Notes: a model not told the origin generated them from the letters alone. A stretch of DNA of 52,600 nucleotides from SHYQ01 sp041674525 (GCA_041674525.1 JBAYVN010000009.1:1-52600), one strand, 5' to 3'. Shown: positions 35,828 through 44,409, counted from the stretch's first letter. Translations and numbers: made by a program.

Positions 35828-36733
35828 CTAGGAGGAGGCCCCTCCGTCGTTGCGCTGCTCGCGGAGGAAGCGCTCCAGCTCGTTGACCATGGACTCGGCG
35901 TCGGGGAGCTCTTCCGGTTGCTCCAGCTCGAACTCGGGCTCCTCCTCCTCGTCCTCGTCGAGCTGCTCGGCGACGCGGCGCGCGTACGCGGCGACCTCCG
36001 GGTTGCCCTCGATGTCAGACGCGACCTGCGCCTCGAACCGCGCGGCGAAGACCTCGAGGTCGTGGAGCGTGAGTTGGAAGTCGAAGGCGCGGTTGAGCCG
36101 CTCAAGGATCGCGAGCGTGCCCTTCGGGTTCGGGGTGCGCTGGACATAAAACGGCATGTTGGCCCACAGCGAGCCCGCCGGGATGTCCACGTCGCGGGCC
36201 ATCTGGTTGATGACGCCCACGATCCCCGTGGGGCCCTGGTAGGTGGACCGCGTGCGCGGGTCGACCTCCAGGCTGCGGGCGAGCTCGTCCTCGGTGGCCG
36301 AGCCGTTGACGCGCACCGGACGCGTGTGGCTGACCTCAGCCAGGAGCGCGCCCAGCGTCAGGATCCCCGACACTTCGAAGGTGGCGCAGATCTCGAGGAT
36401 TGCGCCCACGTAGGCGTGCCACGCCAGGTGGGGCTCCGTGCCGGCGAGCAGGATGACATCGCGGTCGAGGTTGTCGAGGCGCTTCGCGGAGATCACGTTG
36501 GCAGGCCAGTCGATGACCCGCTCGCCGCGCTCCAGGCGCACCTTGGGGCGGGCCTGCGTGAAGTCGTAGAAGTTCTCGGGGTCGATGTTGGCGATCGTCT
36601 CGGCGCGCCAGCGGCGGTGCATGAAGCGCACGGCGGCGCTCGCCGCCTCGCCGGCGTCGTTCCAGCCGGTGAATGCCGCGATCAGCAGCGGCCGGCGGAG
36701 TGGGGGTGTGCGCAGGATCTCAAGGTCGCTCAC
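35828..36733 (-). CDS. PAC2 family protein
   Basis: A 301-residue protein of the PAC2 (proteasome assembly chaperone 2-like) family, widespread in actinobacteria and Chloroflexota but of unsettled function. Signatures are PLLIAAFTGWNDAGEAAS near residue 15, FYDFTQARPKVRLE, and the central GILTLGALLAEVSHTRPVRV. The last ~60 residues are highly acidic (EQLDEDEEEEPEFELEQPEE). Two GTG codons, at 36736 and 36733, are adjacent; I choose 36733, which is six bases from a TATCCT box and has no Shine-Dalgarno. Longer in-frame starts reach 36862 but would cover the promoter. Confidence 0.85.
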   Translation of the reverse strand: MSDLEILRTPPLRRPLLIAAFTGWNDAGEAASAAVRFMHRRWRAETIANIDPENFYDFTQARPKVRLERGERVIDWPANVISAKRLDNLDRDVILLAGTEPHLAWHAYVGAILEICATFEVSGILTLGALLAEVSHTRPVRVNGSATEDELARSLEVDPRTRSTYQGPTGIVGVINQMARDVDIPAGSLWANMPFYVQRTPNPKGTLAILERLNRAFDFQLTLHDLEVFAARFEAQVASDIEGNPEVAAYARRVAEQLDEDEEEEPEFELEQPEELPDAESMVNELERFLREQRNDGGASS

Positions 36734-36739
36734 CACGTC

Positions 36740-36745
36740 AGGATA
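36740..36745 (-). promoter_or_regulatory. -10 box of the PAC2 gene, leaderless spacing
   Basis: TATCCT (36745-36740) on the minus strand, six bases before the GTG at 36733. No good -35 is seen. Same -10 sequence as the pyr promoter. Confidence 0.4.
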
Positions 36746-36900
36746 TCCCTTAGCGTCCAGCAGCGGTGCGCGCGTCGCAGCATCACCAGGAACCTCGCAC
36801 GCCCGATCCGTCGCGGAGAGAGCGCGGAGATAGGGGGAACTCCCGAGGCCGGGTCCGCGCACGGTCGGCCATGCTGAACGTGGCTCGAGAGTGAGGCGTC

Positions 36901-37281
36901 ATGCCGCGCGTGTTGATCGTCGACAACGAGGGACCGATCCGGACCATGCTCGCGGATGTGCTGCGCGGGTCGGGGTACAACGTCTCCGTCGCGCGCTCTG
37001 GCTTCGAGGCGATCGAGATCGCGCTGGCCGTGGTCCCGGACGTCGTGATGCTGGACGTCAACATGCCCGGCTTCGATGGCTGGGCCACCCTCGAGCACCT
37101 CCGAGCCGCGCGCCCCGAGACCCGGGTGCTGATGATGAGCGGATCCGACCACGCGGCGCAGGCAATGGCCCGCGGCGCGGTGGCCTTCCTCGACAAGCCG
37201 TACTTCCCCGCCGACGTGCTCCGCGTGGTTGCCCACGCCCTGGACGAGCAGCCGGACCGACCCTCTCGCAGCGCCGCGTAG
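36901..37281 (+). CDS. Single-domain response regulator (CheY-like)
   Basis: A 126-residue stand-alone receiver. The phosphoacceptor is Asp52 in VVMLDVNMPGFDG, with acidic-pocket Asp8 (the neighbouring position is Asn9 rather than the usual Asp/Glu), Ser80 as the switch residue and Lys99 in FLDKPYF. It has no output domain, so it would act by protein contact like CheY or Spo0F. No histidine kinase gene is in the window. GAGTGAGG lies just before the ATG. It is divergent from the PAC2 gene and precedes cobD by 68 bases. Confidence 0.92.
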   Translation: MPRVLIVDNEGPIRTMLADVLRGSGYNVSVARSGFEAIEIALAVVPDVVMLDVNMPGFDGWATLEHLRAARPETRVLMMSGSDHAAQAMARGAVAFLDKPYFPADVLRVVAHALDEQPDRPSRSAA

Positions 37282-37285
37282 CCCC

Positions 37286-37303
37286 CGCGGGCGGCTGCCC
37301 GCG
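37286..37303 (+). terminator. GC hairpin after the response-regulator gene
   Basis: CGCGGGC (37286-37292) and GCCCGCG (37297-37303) with a GGCT loop, an all-GC seven-pair stem three bases after the stop. No T-tract. It is likely the 3' end of the receiver transcript; TACACT at 37312-37317 could be a -10 for cobD. Confidence 0.45.
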
Positions 37304-37349
37304 CCCCGGGCTACACTCCGGCCGGGTCTCCTCCCCGCTGCGGTGATCG

Positions 37350-38288
37350 GTGATGCGGGTGCTGCTGCCGTTCTCTCGTCGTGCGCGCGTCTTCGTCGCA
37401 GCCCTCGCGCTCGATGCCCTCTTCGGCGATCCCCCGACGGCCGCGCACCCCGTGGGGTGGATCGGTTCCGCCGCGAGGATCATCGAGTCGCATGCCCCCG
37501 AGCACCCCGGCGCGCGCCGGCGGTACGGGTGGTGCGCGGCGATCGCGCTCCCGCTGGCGGCCGCGGCGGCGGGCGGAGCCGCCCGCGGCGCGTGGCTCGA
37601 GGCGCTGGCGTTGGACGCCACGTTCGCGCTGCGGACGCTGCTGGGTCGCGCCGAGGAGGTGCGGCGCTCGCTGGAGCAGGACGACCTGGACGGCGCGCGG
37701 CGGCTCCTGCGCACCCACCTGGTGAGCCGGGACACGGACGATCTCGGGGCGTCCGAGGTCGCCGGCGCGGTGATCGAGTCCGTGGCGGAGAACCTCGGCG
37801 ACAGCGTGATCGCGCCATGGCTGGCCTACGCGGCACTCGGCGTGCCCGGGGCGCTCGCCTACCGCGCGATCAACACCCTCGATGCGATGTGGGGGTACCG
37901 GACGGAGCGCTACGTCGACCTCGGCCGGGGTGCCGCGCGCGTGGACGATGCGGCGAACCTGGTGCCGGCCCGCGCGACGGCGCTCGCGATCGTCGTCGCG
38001 GCGGCGCTGACCGGCGAGGACGCGCGCGGATCGATCGCCACGTGGCGCCGCGACGCCCGTCGCACCGCCAGTCCGAACGCGGGCCAGCCGATGTCGGCGA
38101 TGGCGGGAGCGCTCGGCGTGTCGCTCGTGAAGCGCGAGGCGTACATCCTCGGTGCACGCGGGCGACGGCCCGGCACGGGCGACATCGCGCGCGCAACGCG
38201 GCTCGCCCGCGTCGCCGCCTGCGTCGCCGCGGCGGCCGTGGTCGCGGCGCTCGCCCGGAGCGGTCGCGGCGCCGGAGGCGCGGGGTGA
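37350..38288 (+). CDS. cobD: Adenosylcobinamide-phosphate synthase
   Basis: CobD/CbiB attaches the aminopropanol (phosphate) arm to adenosylcobyric acid in cobalamin synthesis. The 312-residue membrane protein has the family opening LALDALFGDPPTAAHPVGWIG, the ESVAENLGDSVIAPW motif in the middle, AYRAINTLDAMWGYRTERY and ASPNAGQPMSAMAGALGV. Several hydrophobic helices run through it. GTG at 37350 and ATG at 37353 are adjacent possible starts with no strong Shine-Dalgarno. cobC overlaps its stop (GTGA). No other B12 gene is in the window, and I see no cobalamin riboswitch in the 68-base gap upstream. Confidence 0.93.
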   Translation: MMRVLLPFSRRARVFVAALALDALFGDPPTAAHPVGWIGSAARIIESHAPEHPGARRRYGWCAAIALPLAAAAAGGAARGAWLEALALDATFALRTLLGRAEEVRRSLEQDDLDGARRLLRTHLVSRDTDDLGASEVAGAVIESVAENLGDSVIAPWLAYAALGVPGALAYRAINTLDAMWGYRTERYVDLGRGAARVDDAANLVPARATALAIVVAAALTGEDARGSIATWRRDARRTASPNAGQPMSAMAGALGVSLVKREAYILGARGRRPGTGDIARATRLARVAACVAAAAVVAALARSGRGAGGAG

Positions 38289-39382
38289 CGCGCCCGGAGG
38301 CGGGGAGCGCGGGTGGCCCCGGTGCGCACGAGGTCATGCACGGCGGCCTCGGTGAGCGCGAGCGCGAACTCGCCGCGGCGGCCGGCGTGGAGGTCGTGGA
38401 TCTCTCGGCGAACCTGCACCCGGACGGGCCACCCGCCGAGGTGCTCGATGCCCTGCGCAACGCCGACATCGGGCGGTACCCCCCGGTGGATGCAGGACCG
38501 CTGCGCGACGCCATCGCCGCGCTGCACCGCGTGCCGCCGGAATGCGTGATCGTGACGCCGGGGGCGTCCGCCGCGATCTACCTCGCGCTGGCGGCGCTGG
38601 TGGCGCCGCGCGACCGATGCGCCACCGTTCTCCCCACGTTCGGCGAGTACGAGCGCGCCATCGTCGCGGCCGGGGGCGCCGTCGTTCGCCACGTCGCGTC
38701 GCCGCCCGCGTTCGACCTCGCCGCCGCGCTCGACGGCGCGCGAGGCGAGGTCGAGGTGGCCGTGCTGTGCCATCCCAACAACCCGACGGGCCTTGCCGCG
38801 CGCCGCGAGGACGTCGAGCGGCTGCTGGCGTGGACGCGGTACCTGCTGATCGACGCCGCCTACGAGCCGCTCGCCGAGCGGGGGGGGGCGGGCGCGTGGG
38901 AGGCCGCCGGCCTCGTGCGCGAGGGCGCGCCGGTCGTCGTGGTGCATTCGCTGACCAAGCTCTTCGCGATGCCGGGGATCCGCCTGGGCTACGCCATCGC
39001 GCCGCCTTCGATCGCGGCGATGCTGCGCGGGCGGCAGGCGCCGTGGCCGATCGGCAGCGCGGACATGGCCGCCGGGCTGAGGGCCGTCGCCGGGATCGAG
39101 ACGCGCCTCTCGACGCTGCCGGCGCTGCACGACCGCCGGCGGCGGCTGGAGCGCGCGCTCGCAGAGCACGGCATCCGGACGACGGCGTCCACGACGAACT
39201 TCGTGCTGGCCGAGGTCGGCGATGCGCCCGCGTTCCGCTCGGCGTTGCTGGCGCGGGGGTTCGCTGTGCGCGACGCCACCTCGTTCGGGCTCCCCGCATG
39301 GGTGCGCATCGCCGTGCCCTCGGAGGCGGTGATGGCGCCTCTCGTGCAGGCGATCGCGGCGACGCTGGTGGGGGCGCGCTAG
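38285..39382 (+). CDS. cobC: Threonine-phosphate decarboxylase-like aminotransferase (CobC/CobD type)
   Basis: A 365-residue PLP-dependent class I/II protein close to HisC and L-threonine-O-3-phosphate decarboxylase, which makes the (R)-1-aminopropan-2-ol phosphate used by CobD. The opening MHGG...DLSANLHPDGPP is characteristic of the cobalamin enzyme (family HGG, D-x-S-x-N-x-N-P; the last position here is HP). HPNNPTG and PLP-lysine K225 in HSLTKLFAMPGIRLGY are intact. The GTG start overlaps cobD. The gene ends in CTAG, sharing its stop with uppP on the other strand. HisC is the main alternative, made unlikely by cobD. Confidence 0.88.
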   Translation: MTRPEAGSAGGPGAHEVMHGGLGERERELAAAAGVEVVDLSANLHPDGPPAEVLDALRNADIGRYPPVDAGPLRDAIAALHRVPPECVIVTPGASAAIYLALAALVAPRDRCATVLPTFGEYERAIVAAGGAVVRHVASPPAFDLAAALDGARGEVEVAVLCHPNNPTGLAARREDVERLLAWTRYLLIDAAYEPLAERGGAGAWEAAGLVREGAPVVVVHSLTKLFAMPGIRLGYAIAPPSIAAMLRGRQAPWPIGSADMAAGLRAVAGIETRLSTLPALHDRRRRLERALAEHGIRTTASTTNFVLAEVGDAPAFRSALLARGFAVRDATSFGLPAWVRIAVPSEAVMAPLVQAIAATLVGAR

Positions 39383-40218
39383 ATCAGGCCGGCGGCCGCC
39401 GCCGCGAGAACGAGGATCGCGAGCGCGACGCGATACCAGATGAACACGTTGAGCGACCGGCTCTGGACGTACCTCAGCAGCACGCGGATCACCAGCATGC
39501 CCGCGGCCGCCGCGGTCATCGCTCCCGCGGCGAGCGGCCCCCAGGCGATCGGCTCGTGGTTGACCAGCGCACCGCTCAGCGTCAGCACCGCGGCGCCCGC
39601 AACTGCCGGTGCCGAGAGCATGAACGAGAAGCGCGCGGCCGCGGGGCGATCGAACCCCAGCGCTCGGGCGGCCGCGATCGTGATCCCCGAACGCGAGGTG
39701 CCGGGGATCAGCGCGACCGCCTGCGCGAGGCCGATCGTGAGCGCGCGTTCCGGGGTGACGTCCCGGTCCTGCAGGTGCTGCGCGCCCACGTGGTCGGCGA
39801 GCCAGATCACGCCCGAGAACACGAGCAGCGACACGGCGACGGACTCGGGAGCCCGAAAGAAGCCCTCCACGGTGTCCTTCACCAGCACACCGGCGATCAC
39901 GGCGGGCACGGTCCCGAGCGCGATCCACAGTCCGAGCCTCGAGGGGGCCGACCAGCGGTGGATGTGCGCGCGGTGTCGCGGGAGGTCGTGCACGAGCGCG
40001 ACGGCGATCGCCGCCCATTCGCGCCAGAAGTACACGAGCACCGCGAGCAGCGTCCCGAGGTGCAGACCGACGTCGAAGGTCAGCGAGGAGACCTGGTCGC
40101 CGATCAGCTTCGGAGCGAGCACCAGGTGACCGGAGGAGGAGATGGGGAGGAACTCCGTGAGCGCCTGCAACAGCCCGAGGGCGATCGCTCGCAGGTAGTC
40201 GGCGACGGTCGTATCCAT
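39379..40218 (-). CDS. uppP: Undecaprenyl-diphosphatase
   Basis: UppP/BacA dephosphorylates undecaprenyl pyrophosphate to recycle the lipid carrier for peptidoglycan and other polymers; it also confers bacitracin tolerance. The 279-residue polytopic membrane protein has both catalytic signatures, LLQALTEFLPISSSGHLVL near residues 17-35 and PGTSRSGITI (about 172-181), with some eight hydrophobic helices. A near-consensus promoter ends six bases before the ATG. Its stop overlaps that of cobC in the tetranucleotide CTAG. Confidence 0.95.
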   Translation of the reverse strand: MDTTVADYLRAIALGLLQALTEFLPISSSGHLVLAPKLIGDQVSSLTFDVGLHLGTLLAVLVYFWREWAAIAVALVHDLPRHRAHIHRWSAPSRLGLWIALGTVPAVIAGVLVKDTVEGFFRAPESVAVSLLVFSGVIWLADHVGAQHLQDRDVTPERALTIGLAQAVALIPGTSRSGITIAAARALGFDRPAAARFSFMLSAPAVAGAAVLTLSGALVNHEPIAWGPLAAGAMTAAAAGMLVIRVLLRYVQSRSLNVFIWYRVALAILVLAAAAAGLI

Positions 40219-40224
40219 CGGGCC

Positions 40225-40252
40225 AGCCTACGCCACGCTACCCCGTGGGCAA
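40225..40252 (-). promoter_or_regulatory. uppP promoter, apparently leaderless
   Basis: TTGCCC (40252-40247) and TAGGCT (40230-40225) on the minus strand, 16 bases apart, with the uppP ATG six bases downstream. Same architecture as hisS. Confidence 0.62.
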
Positions 40253-40420
40253 GGAGCGGATCGGAGCGACATAACGTCCCGCGCGGACCAGCGGGACCGG
40301 CGCGCACGGTTCGAGGGCGGCGGCACCCCTGAACGCGGGTGACTGCCGATGCGGCGCGGGCCCGGGTGCCGGAGGATCGCGGGGGTTGCGAAACACTCGG
40401 ACGACGGAGAGGCGGCGCGC

Positions 40421-40924
40421 ATGACCATTCGAGGGCGGATCGCCATGCTGGCTGCACTCGTGCTGTGCGGCGGCGTGCTCGCTGCCGGCATCGCGCCGCG
40501 CGCGTCGGCGCAGGCTGCGCTGCCGTACGTCGCGTACGGCTCCGGGCTGAAGGCGGGGCAGGTCGTCGAGGCACTCGTCGGGGCCACCCCGGTCGGGCGC
40601 GCCACGGCGGACCGGGCCGGGCGCTGGAAGATCCAGATCGAGCCCGGCAGCGCCAGCAACGGCGACGTCGTCACCTTCACCCTCGACGGCGCGTCCACGG
40701 GCAAGAGCATCGAGTTCCAGGGCGGGCACTTCCCGCTGCCGCCGGGCCTCGCGCTCGCCGGTTCTGCGGGCGCCGCGAAGCCAGCGGCCACCGCGACTCC
40801 GAGGCCTGCGACCACCGCAACCCCGAGGCCGCGTCCCACGCCGACGCCGAAGGCGGCGTGCACGCTCGCCGGCCGACCGATCGCGTGCGCCCCGGCCGCG
40901 AAGACGGCCACAGCGCGGCGTTAG
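40421..40924 (+). CDS. Secreted protein with Pro/Thr-rich tail
   Basis: A 167-residue exported protein. Residues 1-32 are a Sec signal peptide: basic MTIRGR, a hydrophobic core, and a cleavage region ending ASAQA. Residues about 36-105 form a small beta-rich module (GSGLKAGQVVEALVGATPVG, then GDVVTFTLDG), suggestive of an Ig-like or carrier fold. The tail is repeats of ATPRP/TATPRP resembling a cell-wall linker, with a terminal Cys pair (ACTLAG, IACAP). Function unknown. GAGAGG precedes the ATG at 40421. Its TAG overlaps the stop of the M23 gene on the other strand. Confidence 0.7.
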   Translation: MTIRGRIAMLAALVLCGGVLAAGIAPRASAQAALPYVAYGSGLKAGQVVEALVGATPVGRATADRAGRWKIQIEPGSASNGDVVTFTLDGASTGKSIEFQGGHFPLPPGLALAGSAGAAKPAATATPRPATTATPRPRPTPTPKAACTLAGRPIACAPAAKTATARR

Positions 40925-42027
40925 CGCACCAGCGTCACGGCGGCGGCCCTCGAGAAGCCGCCGGCGAACCGCGTGCGGAAGGCGTCGTTCACGAACGCCG
41001 GACCGCCGATCACCAGCAGCTGGTACCCGCCGTTCGCGTCCTGCGCCCACACGCCCGTCGCCTCGGCTGCGCGCGCGGCCGCCTCGAGCTGCGCGACGGT
41101 GCCCCCGTTGTAGACGGCCAGCGCGAGGCCGATCGTCCCGAACGTCGGCGTCGCGGCGAATGTCCCCGCCGCGCCGGGCGCGGGCGGCAACGGCGCCGTC
41201 GCGCTGGTGCGCACAGACACCGTGGCGGTCGCGCTCTGCGCCGTCGCGCTGACGGCGACGACCTGGAAGGCCAGCGTTGATCCGATGGTCCCGGGCGCGA
41301 CGAACGAGGCCACGGACCCGTTCGCCGTGAGCGGCACGGTCGGCCCGGAGGTCTGCCGCCAGGCGAACGACAGCGGCGTGCCCCCGGTCACCGTCGCGGT
41401 CAGCGTGCCGGCGGTCCCGGGGCGGACCTGCAGGTCCGGTCCCAGGTCGACGCTCATCGCCGGCGTGTTCGTGGAGAGGAAGGTCGTCCCGGCGTAGGCG
41501 TCCGCGCTGGCGGTGGCCGGCAACGCGACGCCCTCGAGGGCGTATGCGCCGGCGAAGGGGACGGGCGCCCTCAGGCGATCGCTGAGCGCCATGTGGATGT
41601 GGGCCAGTCCGTTGTTGTTGGCCTGCCCGGGCGGCGCGACGGTCCCGACGCCCTGCCCGCGCGTCACCGTCTTGCCCCGGATGCCGGCGACCGGGAAGAG
41701 GTGGCACATGAGCACGGTGGTGCTCTGCGCGTCGACGATCGAGAGGCAGCTGGCGTCCGCGTACTGCACGCGCCCATCGAATGGCGCGAGGACCTGTGTG
41801 CCCTCCGTGGGCGCATCCGTCCTCACGATATCGATGGCGTACGGGTCGTTCTTGTCGGCGACGGAGTGAGTGGCGGTGTTGTAGCCCGAGGCGACCTGCC
41901 ACTGCGATCCCGCCGCGGCTGGGATCGCGAGCGGCCCGGCGGCCGACGCCCCGGGGGCCTTTCCGGGGAGGAGCACCGCCAGCAGCGCGAGACAGGATGG
42001 GAGCAGGACGGACACGCTTCGCCGCAA
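40921..42027 (-). CDS. Exported M23 (LytM-like) peptidase-domain protein
   Basis: A 368-residue protein. A signal peptide (about 1-30, LLPSCLALLAVLLPG) is followed by an M23 metallopeptidase-like domain (about 40-150). Candidate metal ligands are His54 and Asp66 (H-x11-D) and the HIH motif at 143-145, plus His109, the set expected for a zinc endopeptidase acting on peptidoglycan. A PKD/Ig-like domain (about 190-275, FAWRQTSGP) and an unrecognised C-terminal module (about 290-368) follow. The start codon is TTG at 42027, supported by GGAGG five bases upstream. The TAA overlaps the preceding gene's stop. Confidence 0.78.
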   Translation of the reverse strand: MRRSVSVLLPSCLALLAVLLPGKAPGASAAGPLAIPAAAGSQWQVASGYNTATHSVADKNDPYAIDIVRTDAPTEGTQVLAPFDGRVQYADASCLSIVDAQSTTVLMCHLFPVAGIRGKTVTRGQGVGTVAPPGQANNNGLAHIHMALSDRLRAPVPFAGAYALEGVALPATASADAYAGTTFLSTNTPAMSVDLGPDLQVRPGTAGTLTATVTGGTPLSFAWRQTSGPTVPLTANGSVASFVAPGTIGSTLAFQVVAVSATAQSATATVSVRTSATAPLPPAPGAAGTFAATPTFGTIGLALAVYNGGTVAQLEAAARAAEATGVWAQDANGGYQLLVIGGPAFVNDAFRTRFAGGFSRAAAVTLVR

Positions 42028-42122
42028 CGTCGCCTCCGGCGCTTCACTTCGTGCGTGCCGCCACCTCCAACAACGTGCGCACGGACGCGTTCGTTCGGCG
42101 GGCCGTGCGCCGGGGTCACGCG

Positions 42123-42153
42123 CGACGGCCGCGAGGGGGGCTCGCGGCCGTCG
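42123..42153 (-). terminator. Strong hairpin after the acyl-CoA synthetase gene
   Basis: A thirteen-pair perfect stem CGACGGCCGCGAG/CTCGCGGCCGTCG with a five-base loop, 28 bases past the stop codon. No T-tract. Likely a U-less terminator separating this gene from the M23 gene. Confidence 0.6.
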
Positions 42154-42180
42154 TGGTGGACGGGGGGTGCCGGCGCCGGG

Positions 42181-44331
42181 CTACGCGCGGCCCTCGCGGT
42201 ACGCGTAGTAGCGCTCGATGCGGTCGTAGGCGCGGGCGGCGCGGTCGAAGTTCGGGTACACGGGGTACCCGCGCTGGATGAGCGCCGTACGCACCATGTT
42301 GTAGCTCTCCGCGTTCGTGCCCGGGTTGACGACCATCAGCAGTGGCTTGCGCCACTTCTGGTCGCGCCACTCGTCGATCGTGTTGAGCATGCGCGACAGG
42401 CGCTCGGGGTCGCGCTGTCCGCCGAGGCCGCCCGCCTGGATCTCGTAGATCGCCGCATCCAGCACCGGATCCTCGGCGAGGATGTCGAGGATCTTCTGCA
42501 GGTTGCTCTCCGAGCCGCGGATGGAGTTGCCGCCGATCGTCCCGCCCATGTCGAACGGGTTGAAGTACGACCCGCCGATCGTGTTGAAGAACTCCTTGAG
42601 GCGGTCATACGACTCATCGGACAGCCTCGGCATGTCGAGGCCGGCGCGGCCGGCCGAGTCCGAGATCGCCACGGACTGGCCGCCGCTCCCCGCGAGCAGG
42701 GCCATGCGCCGCCCCTTCGCGGGCGGCGACTTCACGAGGCCGATCATCGCGTCCACCAGGTCGTCGCGCGTGACCACGGGGATCGCCCCGGCCTGGCGCA
42801 CCATCGACTCCCAGAGCACGGTGGGCGTGGCGAGCGAGGTGGTGTGCGTGCGCGCGGCGCTGGCACCGTGCGCCGTGGTCCCGCCCTTGAAGATCGCCAC
42901 CGGCTTGTGCTTCGTGACCTCGCGCAGACGCTCGAAGAACCGGCGGCCGTCCCGTGGGCCTTCGATGTAGATGCCGATGTACTTCGTGTCCGGGTCGTTC
43001 GCGAGGTACTCGATGTAGTCGGCCTCGTTGAGGATCGCGGCGTTGCCGATGGAGATGGTGCGCGTCACCTCCAGCCCGGCGTACTGCGCCTCGGCGGTCA
43101 GGTTGTTGGCGTGCGATCCGGACTGCGACATGAACGAGACGCTGCCGCCCTCCGCGTGTTGCATCTCGGCGTTGAAGCGGATGCCCAGGCGGCGGTTGTA
43201 GATGCCCATGCAGTTCGGCCCGATGATCGGCATCCCGACCTCGTTGGCCATCCCCACGATGCGGTTCTGGAGGTCGATGCCGAGGTCTTCGCCCGTCTCG
43301 GCGAAGCCCGCGGTGAACATCGCGATGCCGCCGATCTGCCTCGTGACCGCGTCCTGCACGATCCGCGGCACCACCTGCCGCGGCACGGCGCAGATCAGCA
43401 GGTCGATGTCGCCGGGGACATCGGCGAGGCTCTTGAAGTTCTTGAAGCCGCGCTCCTCGATGCCCTTGATCTCGTTCTCATCGACCTGCACGGACCACAG
43501 CGGGCCGGGGAACTCCTGCTGGTTCGTCAGCCACTGGTAGTTCGGTCCCTTGTCGCCGACGACGACCACCGACGAGGGGTTGAGCACGCGATGCAGCCGC
43601 TGCTGGTCGACCGGTGCACGGCGCGCCGCGGCGGGCTGATCGGCCGGCGCGAGGACCACGCGGGCATCGACCGCCAGCGCGCCATCGGGGTAGGCGAACA
43701 CCGGGTTAAGGTCGATCTCCGCGACCTCCGGGTGGGCCTGTGCGAAGGCGGAGACCTTCAGCAGGAGCTGCTCCAGGGCCGCGATGTCCACGCCCGCCTG
43801 GCCGCGCACACCCTCGAGCACCGGGTACCCGCGGATCTCGCGGATGATGCCGCTCGCGTCGTGTGCCTCGAGCGGCACAACGCGGAAAGCGACGTCCTTC
43901 AGGACTTCGACCATGATCCCGCCGAGGCCGAACATCATCACCGGCCCGAACTGCGCGTCCGTGGTCATGCCGATGATGACCTCGGTGCCGGGCTGCGCCA
44001 TCTTCTGGACCGAGACGCCCTCGATCTTCGCCTTCGGCGCGGCGGCCTTCGCGGCATCCTTGATGCGGCGGAAGGCCGCCCTCACCTCGGAGGCCTTCGT
44101 GAGGTTGAGCTCCACGCCACCGATGTCCGACTTGTGGGAGATGTCGGCCGAGATGACCTTCAGGACGACCGGATAGCCGATCTCGTCCGCGATCTCCACG
44201 GCCTCCGACGCCTTCGTCGCCAGGCGGGCGGCGGTGACGGGGACACCCGCGGCGGCCAGCAGGTCCTTCGACTCGATTTCGTTGAGCAGGGTGCGGCCGG
44301 CGGCGCGCGCCGAGGCGATCGGGTCAGGCAT
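42181..44331 (-). CDS. ADP-forming acyl-CoA synthetase (acetyl-CoA synthetase family)
   Basis: A 716-residue NDP-forming acyl-CoA synthetase interconverting acyl-CoA plus ADP and phosphate with acid, CoA and ATP. The ATP-grasp (beta) domain comes first (about 1-240, SKDLLAAAGVPVT, YPVVLKVISADISHKSDIGGV), then a CoA-binding Rossmann domain (about 250-370, NPSSVVVVGDK) and the ligase domain (about 385-700). The phosphohistidine is probably His496 in ARTHTTSLA. In many bacterial fusions such as YfiQ/Pat the CoA-binding domain comes first, so the order is reversed. Acyl specificity is unknown. AAGGA lies three bases before the ATG. Confidence 0.9.
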   Translation of the reverse strand: MPDPIASARAAGRTLLNEIESKDLLAAAGVPVTAARLATKASEAVEIADEIGYPVVLKVISADISHKSDIGGVELNLTKASEVRAAFRRIKDAAKAAAPKAKIEGVSVQKMAQPGTEVIIGMTTDAQFGPVMMFGLGGIMVEVLKDVAFRVVPLEAHDASGIIREIRGYPVLEGVRGQAGVDIAALEQLLLKVSAFAQAHPEVAEIDLNPVFAYPDGALAVDARVVLAPADQPAAARRAPVDQQRLHRVLNPSSVVVVGDKGPNYQWLTNQQEFPGPLWSVQVDENEIKGIEERGFKNFKSLADVPGDIDLLICAVPRQVVPRIVQDAVTRQIGGIAMFTAGFAETGEDLGIDLQNRIVGMANEVGMPIIGPNCMGIYNRRLGIRFNAEMQHAEGGSVSFMSQSGSHANNLTAEAQYAGLEVTRTISIGNAAILNEADYIEYLANDPDTKYIGIYIEGPRDGRRFFERLREVTKHKPVAIFKGGTTAHGASAARTHTTSLATPTVLWESMVRQAGAIPVVTRDDLVDAMIGLVKSPPAKGRRMALLAGSGGQSVAISDSAGRAGLDMPRLSDESYDRLKEFFNTIGGSYFNPFDMGGTIGGNSIRGSESNLQKILDILAEDPVLDAAIYEIQAGGLGGQRDPERLSRMLNTIDEWRDQKWRKPLLMVVNPGTNAESYNMVRTALIQRGYPVYPNFDRAARAYDRIERYYAYREGRA

Positions 44332-44409
44332 GGCATCGTTCCTTCAGGCCCATCGGCACGGGTGTGGACGCGCACCCCGTGGCAAGCGCGGGGGGGGCAG
44401 AGCGCCCGC

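Noticed and set aside
37282..37349. Cobalamin riboswitch upstream of cobD
   Set aside because: The gap is only 68 bases, too short, and lacks the B12-box.
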